A DNA stretch of 64,000 bases from Thiodiazotropha sp040507225. Its GTDB lineage: Bacteria > Pseudomonadota > Gammaproteobacteria > Chromatiales > Chromatiaceae. Below the pieces are notes generated by a model, which made no database searches, was not told the DNA's origin, and saw only the letters and a program-made list of their open reading frames with translations. Positions 54,097-63,166 of this stretch are shown here, in pieces. Location: assembly GCA_040507225.1 (NCBI GenBank), contig JBEVVG010000005.1, positions 62,001-126,000 of the forward strand. Direction: 5' to 3'. How positions within the stretch are numbered: position 1 is the stretch's first letter; each line of letters begins with the position of its first letter. Position numbers and translations under genes: made by a program.

Positions 54097-55527
54097 TCAG
54101 AGGGCATCGGGAATGATGGACAGGGCGTGAGGTGAGTCGTCCGACTCGCGTTTCTGTTGCGCTTCGTCCTGGCGCAGTTGCCACTTCAGCAATTCGTAGT
54201 AGGCGCGGATGTTGTCCACATAGTTGACCGCTTCACTGCCCCGCGCATAACCCCGTTTGAGCTTTTTATACCATTTCTTCAGGCTCAACTTGGGCAGGTG
54301 TTTTTTGACATCCGCCCATTTGTCCGGGTCGTCGCCCAATTGCTGAGTCAGAACCCGGGCGTCCTCCACATGACCGAAGCCCACGTTGTAACCGGCCAGA
54401 GTCAACCACAGCCGGTCCGGTTCGGGAATGTCGTCCGGCAGGCGGTTTTCCACGAAGCGCAGGTACTTGGCCCCGCCGATGATGCTTTGTTCCGGGTCCA
54501 GGCGGCTCTCGATCTTCATGTGCTTGGCGGTGGCCAGGGTGAGCATCATGATGCCACGAACCCCGGTGGGCGATTTCGCCTTGGGATTCCAGTGGGACTC
54601 CTGGTAGCCGATCGCCGCTAGTAGGCGCCAATCGATGCCGGTGAGCTGCTCCGCCTCTTTGAAGAAATCCAGGTACTTGGGCAGGCGGTTGTTATAGTGT
54701 TTGACGAAGGTGCGCAGCTCCACGAAATTGAGCCGGCCGATATGTCCGTAGTAACGCTCGATCAACTGGGACAGCGTGCCGTCTTCGCGGATGCGCTCGA
54801 AGAAGGTTTCCATGGCGTTGTACAGACTGGCGTCCTCCGCATGGGCCATGGCCCAGGCCAGGGGTTGAGGCTTGGTCAGGTCGAAGCCCACCTTGATGTG
54901 AGGCATGAAGCGCCGGGTGACCGCGAACTCATTGGAATCCGCAATCGTGAATTCGATCTCCTTGTCCTCCACCATCTGCATGAGTTCCGCACTTTCCAGA
55001 TCCGAATGACTCACCCAGGTGAGCACCGGGTAATTCTTCTTCAGACGCAGCAGTTCCTCTTCATGGCTGCTGCCGGAGAGGATGTGCAGATTACGGCCCA
55101 GGAGATCCTCGATCTTTCTCGGCCGCTTGCTGCCGCCCCGGTAGATCACCTGCTGGGTGATCTCCTGGTAGGGGGGGCCAAAGCGGATCTCGGCTTCCCG
55201 TTCGGGGGTGACCGTAAGTCCGGCTGCGGCCAGGTGGGCGTCACCGTTGATCACCGTGGGTAACAGATCGTCGAATCTCTGCGGAATGATGAAATGGACC
55301 TTGACTCCCAACTCCTCTGCGAACAACTGCACCAGGTCGTACTCGAAACCGGTGAGGCCCTCGGAGCCTTCGTACAGGGTGGTACCGCTGTTGCGGGTGA
55401 CCACCCGCAGTTCACCCGATTCCTTGATCCGTTCGACCAGCGGGGGCGGGATGCTGCAGCTGCTGATGGATATCATGGCGATCAGCAGGCACAGGAGCAG
55501 CAGTTTGTCGCTTAAGGTCGATGGCAT
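54097..55527 (-). CDS. mltF: Membrane-bound lytic murein transglycosylase F
   Basis: The 476-residue protein starts with a lipoprotein-type signal (LLLLCLLIAMISISSC, lipobox ISSC). An SBP_bac_3 domain (about 35-265) and a lysozyme-like SLT domain (about 285-430) follow, the latter with AIGYQESHWNPKAKSPTGVR containing the catalytic Glu and IMMLT. MltF cleaves peptidoglycan glycan chains to anhydromuropeptides, with the SBP domain regulating activity. It is transcribed alone and converges with pldA. Confidence 0.95.
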   Translation of the reverse strand: MPSTLSDKLLLLCLLIAMISISSCSIPPPLVERIKESGELRVVTRNSGTTLYEGSEGLTGFEYDLVQLFAEELGVKVHFIIPQRFDDLLPTVINGDAHLAAAGLTVTPEREAEIRFGPPYQEITQQVIYRGGSKRPRKIEDLLGRNLHILSGSSHEEELLRLKKNYPVLTWVSHSDLESAELMQMVEDKEIEFTIADSNEFAVTRRFMPHIKVGFDLTKPQPLAWAMAHAEDASLYNAMETFFERIREDGTLSQLIERYYGHIGRLNFVELRTFVKHYNNRLPKYLDFFKEAEQLTGIDWRLLAAIGYQESHWNPKAKSPTGVRGIMMLTLATAKHMKIESRLDPEQSIIGGAKYLRFVENRLPDDIPEPDRLWLTLAGYNVGFGHVEDARVLTQQLGDDPDKWADVKKHLPKLSLKKWYKKLKRGYARGSEAVNYVDNIRAYYELLKWQLRQDEAQQKRESDDSPHALSIIPDAL

Positions 55528-55824
55528 CGGGTCGTATTGTGAGCGATTACTTTTTGTTATGACAACGCAAAAGGGACCAGGCTCCCGTCGGGTTCAGGGT
55601 GTACTTCCATGCTGACGGCGGTGAGAAACCCGGATCAATGCTAAGTCTAGCCGCTCTGACTGGGAACGGGCTTTGAATAACCTGAAGCTCAGGGTATCTT
55701 GGTAACCTAATTCCGCCAAACCGGCATTGATATTGGACAATAAAGCGGATTTATCGTAAAAAGCACAGCGGTTTGCGCGGCTGGGTTGAGTTCAACCCTT
55801 GCGATAACACTGCGCACAGCTTCA
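55528..55824. other. Intergenic region between mltF and tRNA-Ser
   Basis: These 297 bp contain the promoters of mltF (minus) and the tRNA gene (plus). No coding frame is credible, and I see no structure that I can support beyond a weak, imperfect inverted repeat around TTTTGTTATGACAAC near 55552. Confidence 0.3.
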
Positions 55825-55915
55825 GGAGAGGTGCCGGAGCGGCCGAACGGGCCTGACTCGAAATCAGGTGATCCCTTTCCGGGATCCGAGGGTTCAAATC
55901 CCTCCCTCTCCGCCA
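55825..55915 (+). tRNA. tRNA-Ser (anticodon CGA)
   Basis: A complete class II tRNA: acceptor GGAGAGG (55825-55831) pairs with CCTCTCC (55905-55911), followed by discriminator G and encoded CCA (55913-55915). The anticodon stem is CCTGA/TCAGG with loop CTCGAAA, giving anticodon CGA at 55859-55861, which reads UCG. A long variable arm (GATCC/GGATC) is present, as expected for tRNA-Ser, and the T loop is GGGTTCAAATCCC. A T-run follows at once (55916-55920) and may serve as the terminator. Confidence 0.96.
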
Positions 55916-55986
55916 TTTTTCAATGGCTTATCAAGCGATGTCCACGGCCTGCGTGGCAGTCGCCGGTTCCAACCACTCAACCGGGT

Positions 55987-56421
55987 TTATTCCGGTTTCC
56001 CGCTTGAGACATCCGAGGCGTCACTGCCAGCGCCGGTGGTCGCGTCAATCACTTCAGCCGCCGTCTCCTTGGTCGCCTCCCAACCTTCTTTGGCCCCGGT
56101 CTTGGTGTTCTCCCAGCCCTCTTTGGAGGCGTCGGTGACCGCTTTGCCTACACCGCTGGCGGTTTCCTTGGTTGCGTTCCAGGCCTCTTTGGATCCCTGG
56201 GTAACCGCTTCACCGACTTCGCTGGCGGCTTCCTTGGTATCCTTCCATGCCTCTTTGGAGGTCTCTGTAACAGTTTCGCTGATGCTCTGGCTCGATGCTG
56301 CGGAGCCGTCCACGCTGTTCGGTGCATCCTGTTCGGCAAGCGCCGCTTCGATGCCGAACGAAACAGCGATGATCAAGACCATCTGCCTGGTGATGCTTGA
56401 ATACGAAATCGATGAGTTCAC
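55987..56421 (-). CDS. Exported protein with tandem 22-residue amphipathic repeats (LEA-like)
   Basis: The 144-residue protein has a signal peptide (MVLIIAVSFGIEAALA) and then a repeated unit of 22 residues, beginning SKEAWKDTKEAASEVGEAVT, SKEAWNATKETASGVGKAVT and SKEGWENTKTGA with further partial copies. The pattern of Lys/Glu, Ala and a regularly placed Trp resembles LEA-like or apolipoprotein-like amphipathic helices. It ends in a flexible Ser/Gly tail. It may protect or coat the envelope, but function is unknown. It converges on the tRNA gene and is monocistronic. Confidence 0.7.
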   Translation of the reverse strand: MNSSISYSSITRQMVLIIAVSFGIEAALAEQDAPNSVDGSAASSQSISETVTETSKEAWKDTKEAASEVGEAVTQGSKEAWNATKETASGVGKAVTDASKEGWENTKTGAKEGWEATKETAAEVIDATTGAGSDASDVSSGKPE

Positions 56422-56643
56422 GAATCAACCTCCAATAGGGTAGGACTGATCGCCGGATCAGGGCTGAGCAGGTAGTCTGGATGATAGGTCATATGGATGC
56501 TCGCGGACAATATTAACCCAGCCACCCAATAGGTCGTCTTCTGCCGAAGCGGGCCAAGCCTTGATCAAGGACAGGCTTGAAACCCTGAAGACCGTATATT
56601 GGGTGGACGGGTAAATGATCTATCCGCAGCGCTACCGCGCCGC

Positions 56644-59316
56644 TCAGTCTGACGGAGTTTCCAGCGGCATGGGCTTACCGAACAGATAGCCTTGAAAATA
56701 GCGGCAGCCGAAAGTTTCAAGCAGCTTTTTCTGTTCCAGGGTTTCGACACCTTCCGCAATCACATTGATGTCGAAGGAATCACTCATTGCCAGAATCGCC
56801 TGTACGATGGCCCGGTCGGACGGATCGGTTTCCAGGTCGCGAATGAACGAGCGGTCGATCTTCAGTTCCTGTATGGGTAACTGTTTCAGATAGGAAAGCG
56901 ATGAATACCCGGTGCCGAAATCATCCAGAGCCAATTGCACGCCCAATTCCCGAAGTTGCAGCATCTTCTCCCTGACAGAATCGATATTGTCGAGGACCAC
57001 GCTTTCGGTAAGCTCCAGTTTCAGCATCGAGACACAACTGTGACAACGTGCGAGTGTCCCTTGGACCCGGTCGATGAAATCGCTTTGATGAAACTGCCGG
57101 GCGCTGACATTGACCGCGATTCCCGCGTTGGCGAAGCGCGGATTGTTGTGCCAGAGCATGAGTTGCTCATAAACCTCATCCATGACCCATTGCCCGATAT
57201 CAATGATCAGTCCCGATTCCTCCGCCAGAGGAATGAACTGGCCGGGTGAGACACTGCCCAGGTCCGGGGAAAACCAGCGTAGCAGGGCCTCGTAGCCGAC
57301 AACGCGCCCCTGCCAGTCGGTCTGAGGCTGATAGTGCAGTTTCAATTCACCGTTTTGGAATCCCTTGCGCAGTGAAGCGGTCATACTGTGCTTCCGGTCG
57401 ATCAGATTCTGCATGTCAAGGTTGTAGAAGCGGATGCAGTTACGCCCTGCATCCTTGGCCTGATATAGGGCAACGTCCACGTGCTTGAACAGGGTGTCGA
57501 TGGGGAGTTCCTGGCCCTTGAACAGGGTGATGCCGATGCTGGGTGTACTGTGGTGTTCGATCTTTCCGTCGTCGAAACGATAGGTGGTTGCGAGCGCAAA
57601 GCGGATCTTTTCTGCGATTTTCTGTATCTGTGTGGCGGCCATGTGTTCGGTTTCGGAAAGGTCTTCGACGAGGATGATGAACTCGTCCCCCCCGAGGCGT
57701 GCGGTGGTATCGTTTTCGCGTACCAGCGATCGCAACCGGTCACTCACCTCGACCAGCAGTTGATCGCCCGCATCGTGACCATAGGTGTCATTGAGCGACT
57801 TGAAGTCGTCCAGATCAAGCATCAACAGGCCCCCGTGGTTATGGCTGCGATTGCTCGCGGCCAGGGCGCGTTCCAGGCGCTCCAGCAACAGGCGTCGATT
57901 GGGTAACTGGGTCAGGGGGTCCAGGTATGCCAGGCCGTTGATCTTTTGCTGAGCCTCGATGGAAGCCGTCACATCTTCCTGTATCAGCACCACTTCCTGC
58001 AGATTGCCTTCCTCGTCGTATACCGGGTAGCTGAACGCACGCAGCCACAGCATCTCCGTGTTTTTGTGCGAACTGTCAAAGCCGGTGATGACATAGGGAT
58101 GCGGATGGATCGAGACGGTTTCACCCGCAAAGGCCTGTTCGATCAGTTGCAGTATGCCCAGGTCCCTGAGTTGCTTGTCCTGCAGTATGTTGTAGTCACC
58201 CAGTCCATCCAGGTTCAATCCCCACATCGACTTCCAGGCCTCGTTGACACGCAGGGTATGGCCGTCCGGAGCGAAAACCTGAATCGGCAGGGGAGAATTT
58301 TCCGCCAGCATACGGTAACGCTGCTCACTTTCACGCAAACGGGCGTCAATCGCCATGCGTTTGCTGATGTCGCTGTGGGTGCCCGCCATGCGGATCGGGT
58401 AACCCTGTTCGTTACGTTCCACCGCCTTCCCTCGGGTGAGGATCCATTTCCAGCTGCCATCCTTGCATTTCATGCGCAGTTCGGCGCTGTAGTCATCCCG
58501 CTCGCCCTTGATGTGCTTGTCCAGGACATTCAGGACTCGTGACAGATCCTCCGGATGAATGAGGGATTTCCAACCCTGGTAGTCAGGGCTGATTTCATCG
58601 GAATCGTAGCCGAGCATGGCGTACCATCGGTGATCGAAATAGGCCTCGCCGGTGGTTACATCCCAATCCCACCAGCCATCTCCACTGCACCACATGACCT
58701 GTTCGAGCTGGTCCTTGATTCGGGTCGCCTCGCGTTCGGTTCGATAGAAATGCCGGGCAATGAATGTCACTCCGGTGGAACTGAGGATGATGAAGGCCAG
58801 GGATCCCAGGATACCCCACTGGATGAGCCGTTTCTGCGTGGCACGGATTCCGCTCATGTTGATTCTGAGCAGTACGGTGTAGGTCAGCGATGCGGTGTGG
58901 GGGTTCAAAACCCGGATGATGCCGGTCAAGCGGTCCTCTTCGGAGATCAGGCAGAGCATCTTCTGTTTGCACTGGGCGAGGTCCTTGTTGACATCTTCAA
59001 GTTCCGCTGCCGGGTAGCCGAGCAATGCGGCATCGCTGCTGCTGATGACATGACCACTGCCGCCAATGAGCACCCCTTGCTCCACCGGTTCCTCCAGGAT
59101 GTTGCTGATCAGTGACAGACGGGAGATCGCACTGACCGGCAGGTCGTCGTTACCGAGCATTTTCCCCACCAGAATGAACCGCTCATGCAGGTGCTCTTCG
59201 CTGTAGCTGCGGAAGTGATCGAAGTAGAACCAGCCAATCAGCGCAAAGGCGACGATCTCTATCCCCAGCACGAGCAGGGTGATCCGTGAAATCAGGCTGA
59301 GGCGTAACGGCTTCAT
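56644..59316 (-). CDS. Membrane-anchored PAS-GGDEF-EAL c-di-GMP regulator
   Basis: The 890-residue protein has a membrane helix (about 9-30), a periplasmic region (about 31-168) and a second helix (about 170-193). Two PAS domains (about 200-325 and 335-450), GGDEF (about 455-620) and EAL (about 635-885) follow. The cyclase motif is GGDEF with an REND I-site at the correct distance. The EAL half keeps EALLRW, NVSARQ, ELTES, DDFGTGYSS and KIDRS, so both activities are possible. The start codon overlaps the stop of the upstream binding-protein gene (ATGA), so both proteins are made together. The binding protein probably reports a ligand to the periplasmic loop. Confidence 0.93.
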   Translation of the reverse strand: MKPLRLSLISRITLLVLGIEIVAFALIGWFYFDHFRSYSEEHLHERFILVGKMLGNDDLPVSAISRLSLISNILEEPVEQGVLIGGSGHVISSSDAALLGYPAAELEDVNKDLAQCKQKMLCLISEEDRLTGIIRVLNPHTASLTYTVLLRINMSGIRATQKRLIQWGILGSLAFIILSSTGVTFIARHFYRTEREATRIKDQLEQVMWCSGDGWWDWDVTTGEAYFDHRWYAMLGYDSDEISPDYQGWKSLIHPEDLSRVLNVLDKHIKGERDDYSAELRMKCKDGSWKWILTRGKAVERNEQGYPIRMAGTHSDISKRMAIDARLRESEQRYRMLAENSPLPIQVFAPDGHTLRVNEAWKSMWGLNLDGLGDYNILQDKQLRDLGILQLIEQAFAGETVSIHPHPYVITGFDSSHKNTEMLWLRAFSYPVYDEEGNLQEVVLIQEDVTASIEAQQKINGLAYLDPLTQLPNRRLLLERLERALAASNRSHNHGGLLMLDLDDFKSLNDTYGHDAGDQLLVEVSDRLRSLVRENDTTARLGGDEFIILVEDLSETEHMAATQIQKIAEKIRFALATTYRFDDGKIEHHSTPSIGITLFKGQELPIDTLFKHVDVALYQAKDAGRNCIRFYNLDMQNLIDRKHSMTASLRKGFQNGELKLHYQPQTDWQGRVVGYEALLRWFSPDLGSVSPGQFIPLAEESGLIIDIGQWVMDEVYEQLMLWHNNPRFANAGIAVNVSARQFHQSDFIDRVQGTLARCHSCVSMLKLELTESVVLDNIDSVREKMLQLRELGVQLALDDFGTGYSSLSYLKQLPIQELKIDRSFIRDLETDPSDRAIVQAILAMSDSFDINVIAEGVETLEQKKLLETFGCRYFQGYLFGKPMPLETPSD

Positions 59317-60602
59317 TGGGCGTAGTGCGGGGTCTCCTCGAAAGACTCCAGGCGAGACTCGGCCTCGAGTGGATAGGCCGCTTCTTCAGGGGAGATGTGG
59401 CCGAGAATCTCGATCCCCAGTTCGGGGCGGGTGTTACGCGGTTTCCAACGGGCGATGTAGACGCTCTGTTGCAGATGATGGCTCACCGGGTTCATGTAGG
59501 CAGGGTGTTGCTGCATGCGTTCCGCAGCGCTTGCGCGATACTGTTCGAGTTGTCGTATCACTGCGTGATTGTCGGTGCTGCCGGCCTTCTCCACGGACTC
59601 GAGCAACGCCTGGGTCGCGAGGTAGGCGGCATGGGTCACGTCGCCCGGGTAGGCAATTCGGGTGTGGCCGTAACGGGCGCGATAGCGGTCGACGAAATCC
59701 GCCGTGCCGGGGGTATCAAGATGCCAGGCCCAGGTGGTGCCGAACAGGGGACGGGGGGTTCCGGGGGCCGGGTAGAGTTCCTCCCAATCCACTTCTCCCA
59801 CGACCCACAACTGTTTATCCAAAAGCTTTGGATCGATATGGGAGAAGAGCTTGATCTGGTTGTCGCCGCTGATGCTGACCGCGACCAGGTCCGCGGGTAT
59901 GGCTGCGACTTGCTGCAGAATACTCACGGGGTCGGGAAAGGACTCCGGGGACAGCACCTCGCCTACCACCTGTCCGCCAAACTCGGCAATGAACGGTCGC
60001 AGGGCCTGGGCGTTGCTGTGGCCGAAATTGTTGTCTTCGGTCAATAACAGGACGCGCTTCGATTGACGCTCTCCGAGTGCATACTTGATCAGGGAACGGT
60101 TGATGTTTGCGCCGTGTACATCGAAGACGAATTTGCTGCGGTGGGCATTGGTGGTCGACTCGGAAGGCGCCGATGAGTTGGTGTTGATGAAGATCACACC
60201 GTATTTCTGGGCCACTTTCGACATGCTGGCGGCGACGCCGGAACTGATCGCGCCAAGCAGGAATGCGGGTTGGGTCTGGGTAATCAGCTCTTCGGCAATG
60301 ACCTGTGCCCGTTCGGGGTCGAGGGTGGGGTTGCGGGACACCATAATGACCGGACGACCCAGGACCCCTCCTTTACGGTTGAATTCCTCGATCGCCATTT
60401 CCGCGCCACGCCGGTCGGATTCCGCGTGAAGGGCAAAACGGCCCGTGGTGGGGGCCACGTGAGCAATGATCAGCGGTTTTGCCGAACGCTCCGCATGGGC
60501 TGTAGGGAATACCCCGGGAATCAGCATCGTGAAAAGTACACCCAGGGTCACGACAATCGAACGGCTCAAACGAGACTGCTTGCGGGTTGGAAGATGAGAC
60601 AT
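59313..60602 (-). CDS. Type I periplasmic binding protein (Leu/Ile/Val-binding-like), sensor partner
   Basis: The protein is 429 residues from the ATG at 60602, chosen because a twin-charged signal peptide (RLSRSIVVTLGVLFTMLIPG) begins there; the frame extends to 60788 without features. The mature part starts IIAHVAPTTGRFALHAES and contains RGAEMAIEEFNRKGGVLG and LLTEDNNFGHSNAQAL, typical of branched-chain amino acid/amide-type binding proteins. There is no ABC permease or ATPase gene nearby. Its stop overlaps the start of a membrane GGDEF-EAL gene by ATGA, so it most likely senses a periplasmic ligand for c-di-GMP signalling. Confidence 0.85.
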   Translation of the reverse strand: MSHLPTRKQSRLSRSIVVTLGVLFTMLIPGVFPTAHAERSAKPLIIAHVAPTTGRFALHAESDRRGAEMAIEEFNRKGGVLGRPVIMVSRNPTLDPERAQVIAEELITQTQPAFLLGAISSGVAASMSKVAQKYGVIFINTNSSAPSESTTNAHRSKFVFDVHGANINRSLIKYALGERQSKRVLLLTEDNNFGHSNAQALRPFIAEFGGQVVGEVLSPESFPDPVSILQQVAAIPADLVAVSISGDNQIKLFSHIDPKLLDKQLWVVGEVDWEELYPAPGTPRPLFGTTWAWHLDTPGTADFVDRYRARYGHTRIAYPGDVTHAAYLATQALLESVEKAGSTDNHAVIRQLEQYRASAAERMQQHPAYMNPVSHHLQQSVYIARWKPRNTRPELGIEILGHISPEEAAYPLEAESRLESFEETPHYAQ

Positions 60603-60839
60603 GGTTCGGGCTGCCCTGTGTGTGTCAAATCCAAACATGGCGTTGCGAGACGGAAACCAAGGTTCAGGGTGGGCGCAGCCTCCGTTGCATGACCCTCCGG
60701 ATACCATCGCGCAACCGATCCCTGCGGTACCTGCCCCGCGGAATCGTCTCCTGGTATTATGGCATTCCGGTGAGCGGGCCGGTTGCAATCCGCTGCATCC
60801 ATGATACTCAATCCATCGGCTTGAACCTGGAAAACCTGA

Positions 60840-61286
60840 ATGTTTCAGCTACACCCGCAACTGCGTCAGGATTGTGAATACCTGGGACGCTTTCCCCTCA
60901 GTCATCTGCTGTGGATGCGGGATGCCAACTACCCCTGGGCGATCCTGGTGCCCGAGCGTGAGGATGTGCAGGAAATCCACCAGCTGAGTGATGACGACCA
61001 GGTCCAACTGATCCGCGAGTCGAGCGGTCTGAGCCGGATCATGGCGAGGCATTTTCAGGCGCACAAGATGAACCTGGGTGCGCTGGGCAACCTGGTGCCG
61101 CAGCTGCACCTTCACCATGTGGTCCGCTATCGGTCCGATCCGGCCTGGCCTGCCCCGGTCTGGGGCAGGGTATCTGCGAGCCCCTACGACCCACAGGTCC
61201 TCGAACAGACGCTCGAAGGTCTGTTGCAGGCGTTGAATGGCGGATTGGACTTTCTGCCCGTTCGAGCGGGTTCCCAGGGAGACTGA
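60840..61286 (+). CDS. HIT-family protein
   Basis: The 148-residue protein has the HIT motif as PQLHLHHVVRY, where the first His of the classical H-x-H-x-H-x-x triad is Gln and the nucleophile His is kept, a form also seen in other bacterial HIT proteins. NLGALGNLVPQ precedes it as usual. HIT proteins hydrolyse or transfer nucleotides; the substrate is unknown. It is cytoplasmic, with no signal. The TraB-like gene follows after 38 nt on the same strand, so they may be co-transcribed. Confidence 0.85.
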   Translation: MFQLHPQLRQDCEYLGRFPLSHLLWMRDANYPWAILVPEREDVQEIHQLSDDDQVQLIRESSGLSRIMARHFQAHKMNLGALGNLVPQLHLHHVVRYRSDPAWPAPVWGRVSASPYDPQVLEQTLEGLLQALNGGLDFLPVRAGSQGD

Positions 61287-61324
61287 GGGGCGCATGGGTA
61301 AGTTCGGCAAGGAGGGATGATGGG

Positions 61325-62194
61325 ATGAGAGACATTCGGTTGTTGGTTCATGTGTTGTTCGGCCTGCTGTGTTTGTTACCGATCGACAACATCCGTGCCG
61401 GGGAACAGGGTCTGTTGTGGCGTATCGAGGGTCAGGGTGCACGGGCCTGCCTGTTCGGCACCATGCACAGCGATGATGCCCGGGTCACCCGGTTACCGGA
61501 GGCGGTGCAGCGCTGTTTTGACCAGGCGGAGGTGCTGGTGCTGGAGATGTCACTGGACGAGCGCAGTGTGTTCGAAACGGCGACGAAGATGCTGCTGGGG
61601 CCGGAGACCTCTCTGAGTGAACAGGTGGGTACGTCCCTCGGCGCAGAGGCTGTCGGGGCCATGCAATCCCTGGGGATCCCCCCCGCGGTGACTGAACGAA
61701 TGCAGCCCTGGGCGGTGGTCATGACCCTGAGCATGCCGCAAATGGAAACCGGGCAGTTTCTGGACAAGCTTCTGTATGACTGGGGAACTGCGGCAGGCAA
61801 GCGGTTTCAGGCTCTGGAGAGTGTCGATGAGCAGCTTGCGATCTTCAATAGCCTGAGTCTGCAGGAGCAGAAATCGATGCTTCGACAGGTGTTGAAGGAT
61901 TTCCAGGATTATCCGGGAATGTTCGAGATGCTGACTCAGGCCTACCTCGATCAGGACCTGCAGCGCCTGATGGCCATCACCCTGGCCAACCCGATCGCCG
62001 GGGATCCCGAAGTGCTGAAAAAGGTCATGCAGCAGATGCTGAATATGCGTAATCAGCGGATGGCTGAGCGGGTGATGCCGGTGCTCGACCAGGGGCGGGT
62101 GTTCGTCGCAGTGGGGGCACTGCACCTGCCGGGGGAGGACGGCCTCATCGCACTGCTGCGGGAGCGGGGGTACCGGGTCAGCCGCCTGCAATGA
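61325..62194 (+). CDS. TraB/GumN family protein
   Basis: The 289-residue protein has a signal-like N terminus (LLVHVLFGLLCLLPI). The two family motifs are GTMHSDD (about 41-47) and the late VGALHLPGEDG (about 260-270), matching the G-x-x-H pair proposed as metal-binding residues in TraB/GumN/Tiki proteases. GGAGGG lies 8 nt before the ATG. Bacterial members are often exported and some are metalloproteases, so peptidase activity is possible here. It converges with dsrE2. Confidence 0.85.
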   Translation: MRDIRLLVHVLFGLLCLLPIDNIRAGEQGLLWRIEGQGARACLFGTMHSDDARVTRLPEAVQRCFDQAEVLVLEMSLDERSVFETATKMLLGPETSLSEQVGTSLGAEAVGAMQSLGIPPAVTERMQPWAVVMTLSMPQMETGQFLDKLLYDWGTAAGKRFQALESVDEQLAIFNSLSLQEQKSMLRQVLKDFQDYPGMFEMLTQAYLDQDLQRLMAITLANPIAGDPEVLKKVMQQMLNMRNQRMAERVMPVLDQGRVFVAVGALHLPGEDGLIALLRERGYRVSRLQ

Positions 62195-62246
62195 TTGCGT
62201 TCCGAGGACCACACCAGCGCCGCCAGGACGCTGGTCCGGTCCAGTG

Positions 62247-62852
62247 TCAGACAAACAGGTTGACGTCGGCCTTGAGGGCCCGAGGCAGAAAGCTGGCGGC
62301 TCCCACCCATTCCTCGATTTCCGGGATGAACGCTTCCTTGGAGTAGTCGAACAGGTCCACCGTCATCTGGCAGGCCACCAGTTTCACCCCCGCATCAAGG
62401 CACAGGCTGCGCAGTTCCCCGATTGGCGCCACACCCTTGTCATCCATGGTGCGGCGCATCATGCGGGTGGCCATGCCTTCGAATCCGGGAACCAGGGTCA
62501 TCAGCGAGGTGGGCATTGGGATCTCCCGGCCCTGTAGCCAGCCGGGACCCAGCGGCAGTTTCATCGGCATCGCGGGGTTGCCCAGGGGGGTGACCTTCAG
62601 ATCGAGATCCTGTTTCAGCAGGTTCAGGCCGTAGAAGGTGAAGAAGACCGACACATCCCAGCCCAGGGCCCCTGCCGTGGAGGCCAGGATGAATGGGGGG
62701 TAGGCCATGTCCAGGGTGCCTTTGGTGGCGATGATGGTCATCGAAGGGGTGTGCGCGGCTTCCCGCTGGGCGATTTTTTCCTCGAAACGCTGATCGAACC
62801 AGGCATCCAGGTCCTGATCCGGCCAGGGGGTTTTGATTGCATTGGTATTCAT
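62247..62852 (-). CDS. dsrE2: DsrE2-type sulfur-carrier protein
   Basis: The protein is 201 residues from the ATG at 62852 (GGGAGG upstream); the frame extends to 62900 without features. It contains the DsrE/DsrF fold (MTIIATKGTLDMAYPPFILA, then GWDVSVFFTFYGLN) and a conserved Cys in KLVACQMTVDLF, the sulfur-carrying position in DsrE2. There is a hydrophobic central region typical of the E2 group. In sulfur-oxidising bacteria DsrE2 works with TusA to pass sulfane sulfur in the cytoplasm. The tusA gene ends 16 nt upstream. Confidence 0.88.
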   Translation of the reverse strand: MNTNAIKTPWPDQDLDAWFDQRFEEKIAQREAAHTPSMTIIATKGTLDMAYPPFILASTAGALGWDVSVFFTFYGLNLLKQDLDLKVTPLGNPAMPMKLPLGPGWLQGREIPMPTSLMTLVPGFEGMATRMMRRTMDDKGVAPIGELRSLCLDAGVKLVACQMTVDLFDYSKEAFIPEIEEWVGAASFLPRALKADVNLFV

Positions 62853-62868
62853 GGGGTCGCCTCCCGGT

Positions 62869-63099
62869 TCAGGACTTGCGGATGCGAAAGTGGAATTCAC
62901 CGGACTGCTGCTGGCTGGAGAGCATTTCGTGGCCGGTCTGCTCGCAGAAAGAACTCAGGTCCTTCACGGAACCGGGGTCGGTTGCGGCGATTTCCAGCAC
63001 CTCACCGGAGGAGAGGGCTGCGAGCGCCTTCTTGGTGCGCAATATCGGCAATGGGCAGTTCAGGCCGCGGGCATCCAGGGTATGGGTGTTTTCATTCAT
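62869..63099 (-). CDS. tusA: Sulfur carrier protein TusA
   Basis: The protein is 76 residues from the ATG at 63099 (AAGGAG 7 nt upstream). It has the TusA motif LDARGLNCPLP with the sulfur-carrying Cys in CPxP, then TKKALAALSSGEVLEI. TusA passes persulfide sulfur to partners; with DsrE2 it forms the sulfur relay used during sulfur oxidation or tRNA thiolation. A TetR-type operator copy lies 28-51 nt upstream. It is followed by dsrE2 after 16 nt and is the first gene of that pair. Confidence 0.94.
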   Translation of the reverse strand: MNENTHTLDARGLNCPLPILRTKKALAALSSGEVLEIAATDPGSVKDLSSFCEQTGHEMLSSQQQSGEFHFRIRKS

Positions 63100-63126
63100 G
63101 ATTTCACTCCTTGCGTGCATCAGTTG

Positions 63127-63150
63127 TGAGTCGACCGGTCGGTCAACTCA
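63127..63150. promoter_or_regulatory. Operator-like palindrome upstream of tusA (copy B)
   Basis: A nearly perfect inverted repeat with 10-bp arms (9 of 10 matching) around a 4-nt centre, core TTGACCGACCGGTC on the minus strand. It lies between the tetR stop and the tusA start. A 21-bp stretch of it matches the copy over the tetR promoter at 63791-63811 in 18 positions, so both are probably bound by the neighbouring TetR-family protein. Confidence 0.65.
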
Positions 63151-63166
63151 TGGGTCAAAAAAAAAT

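Noticed and set aside
55825..55915. Integration site (att) at the tRNA-Ser 3' end
   Set aside because: No integrase gene and no direct repeat of the tRNA 3' end found in the window.
55987..56421. CRISPR-like array from the regularly repeated DNA beside the tRNA
   Set aside because: The repetition is in frame, encodes 22-residue protein repeats after a signal peptide, and lacks identical repeats with unique spacers.
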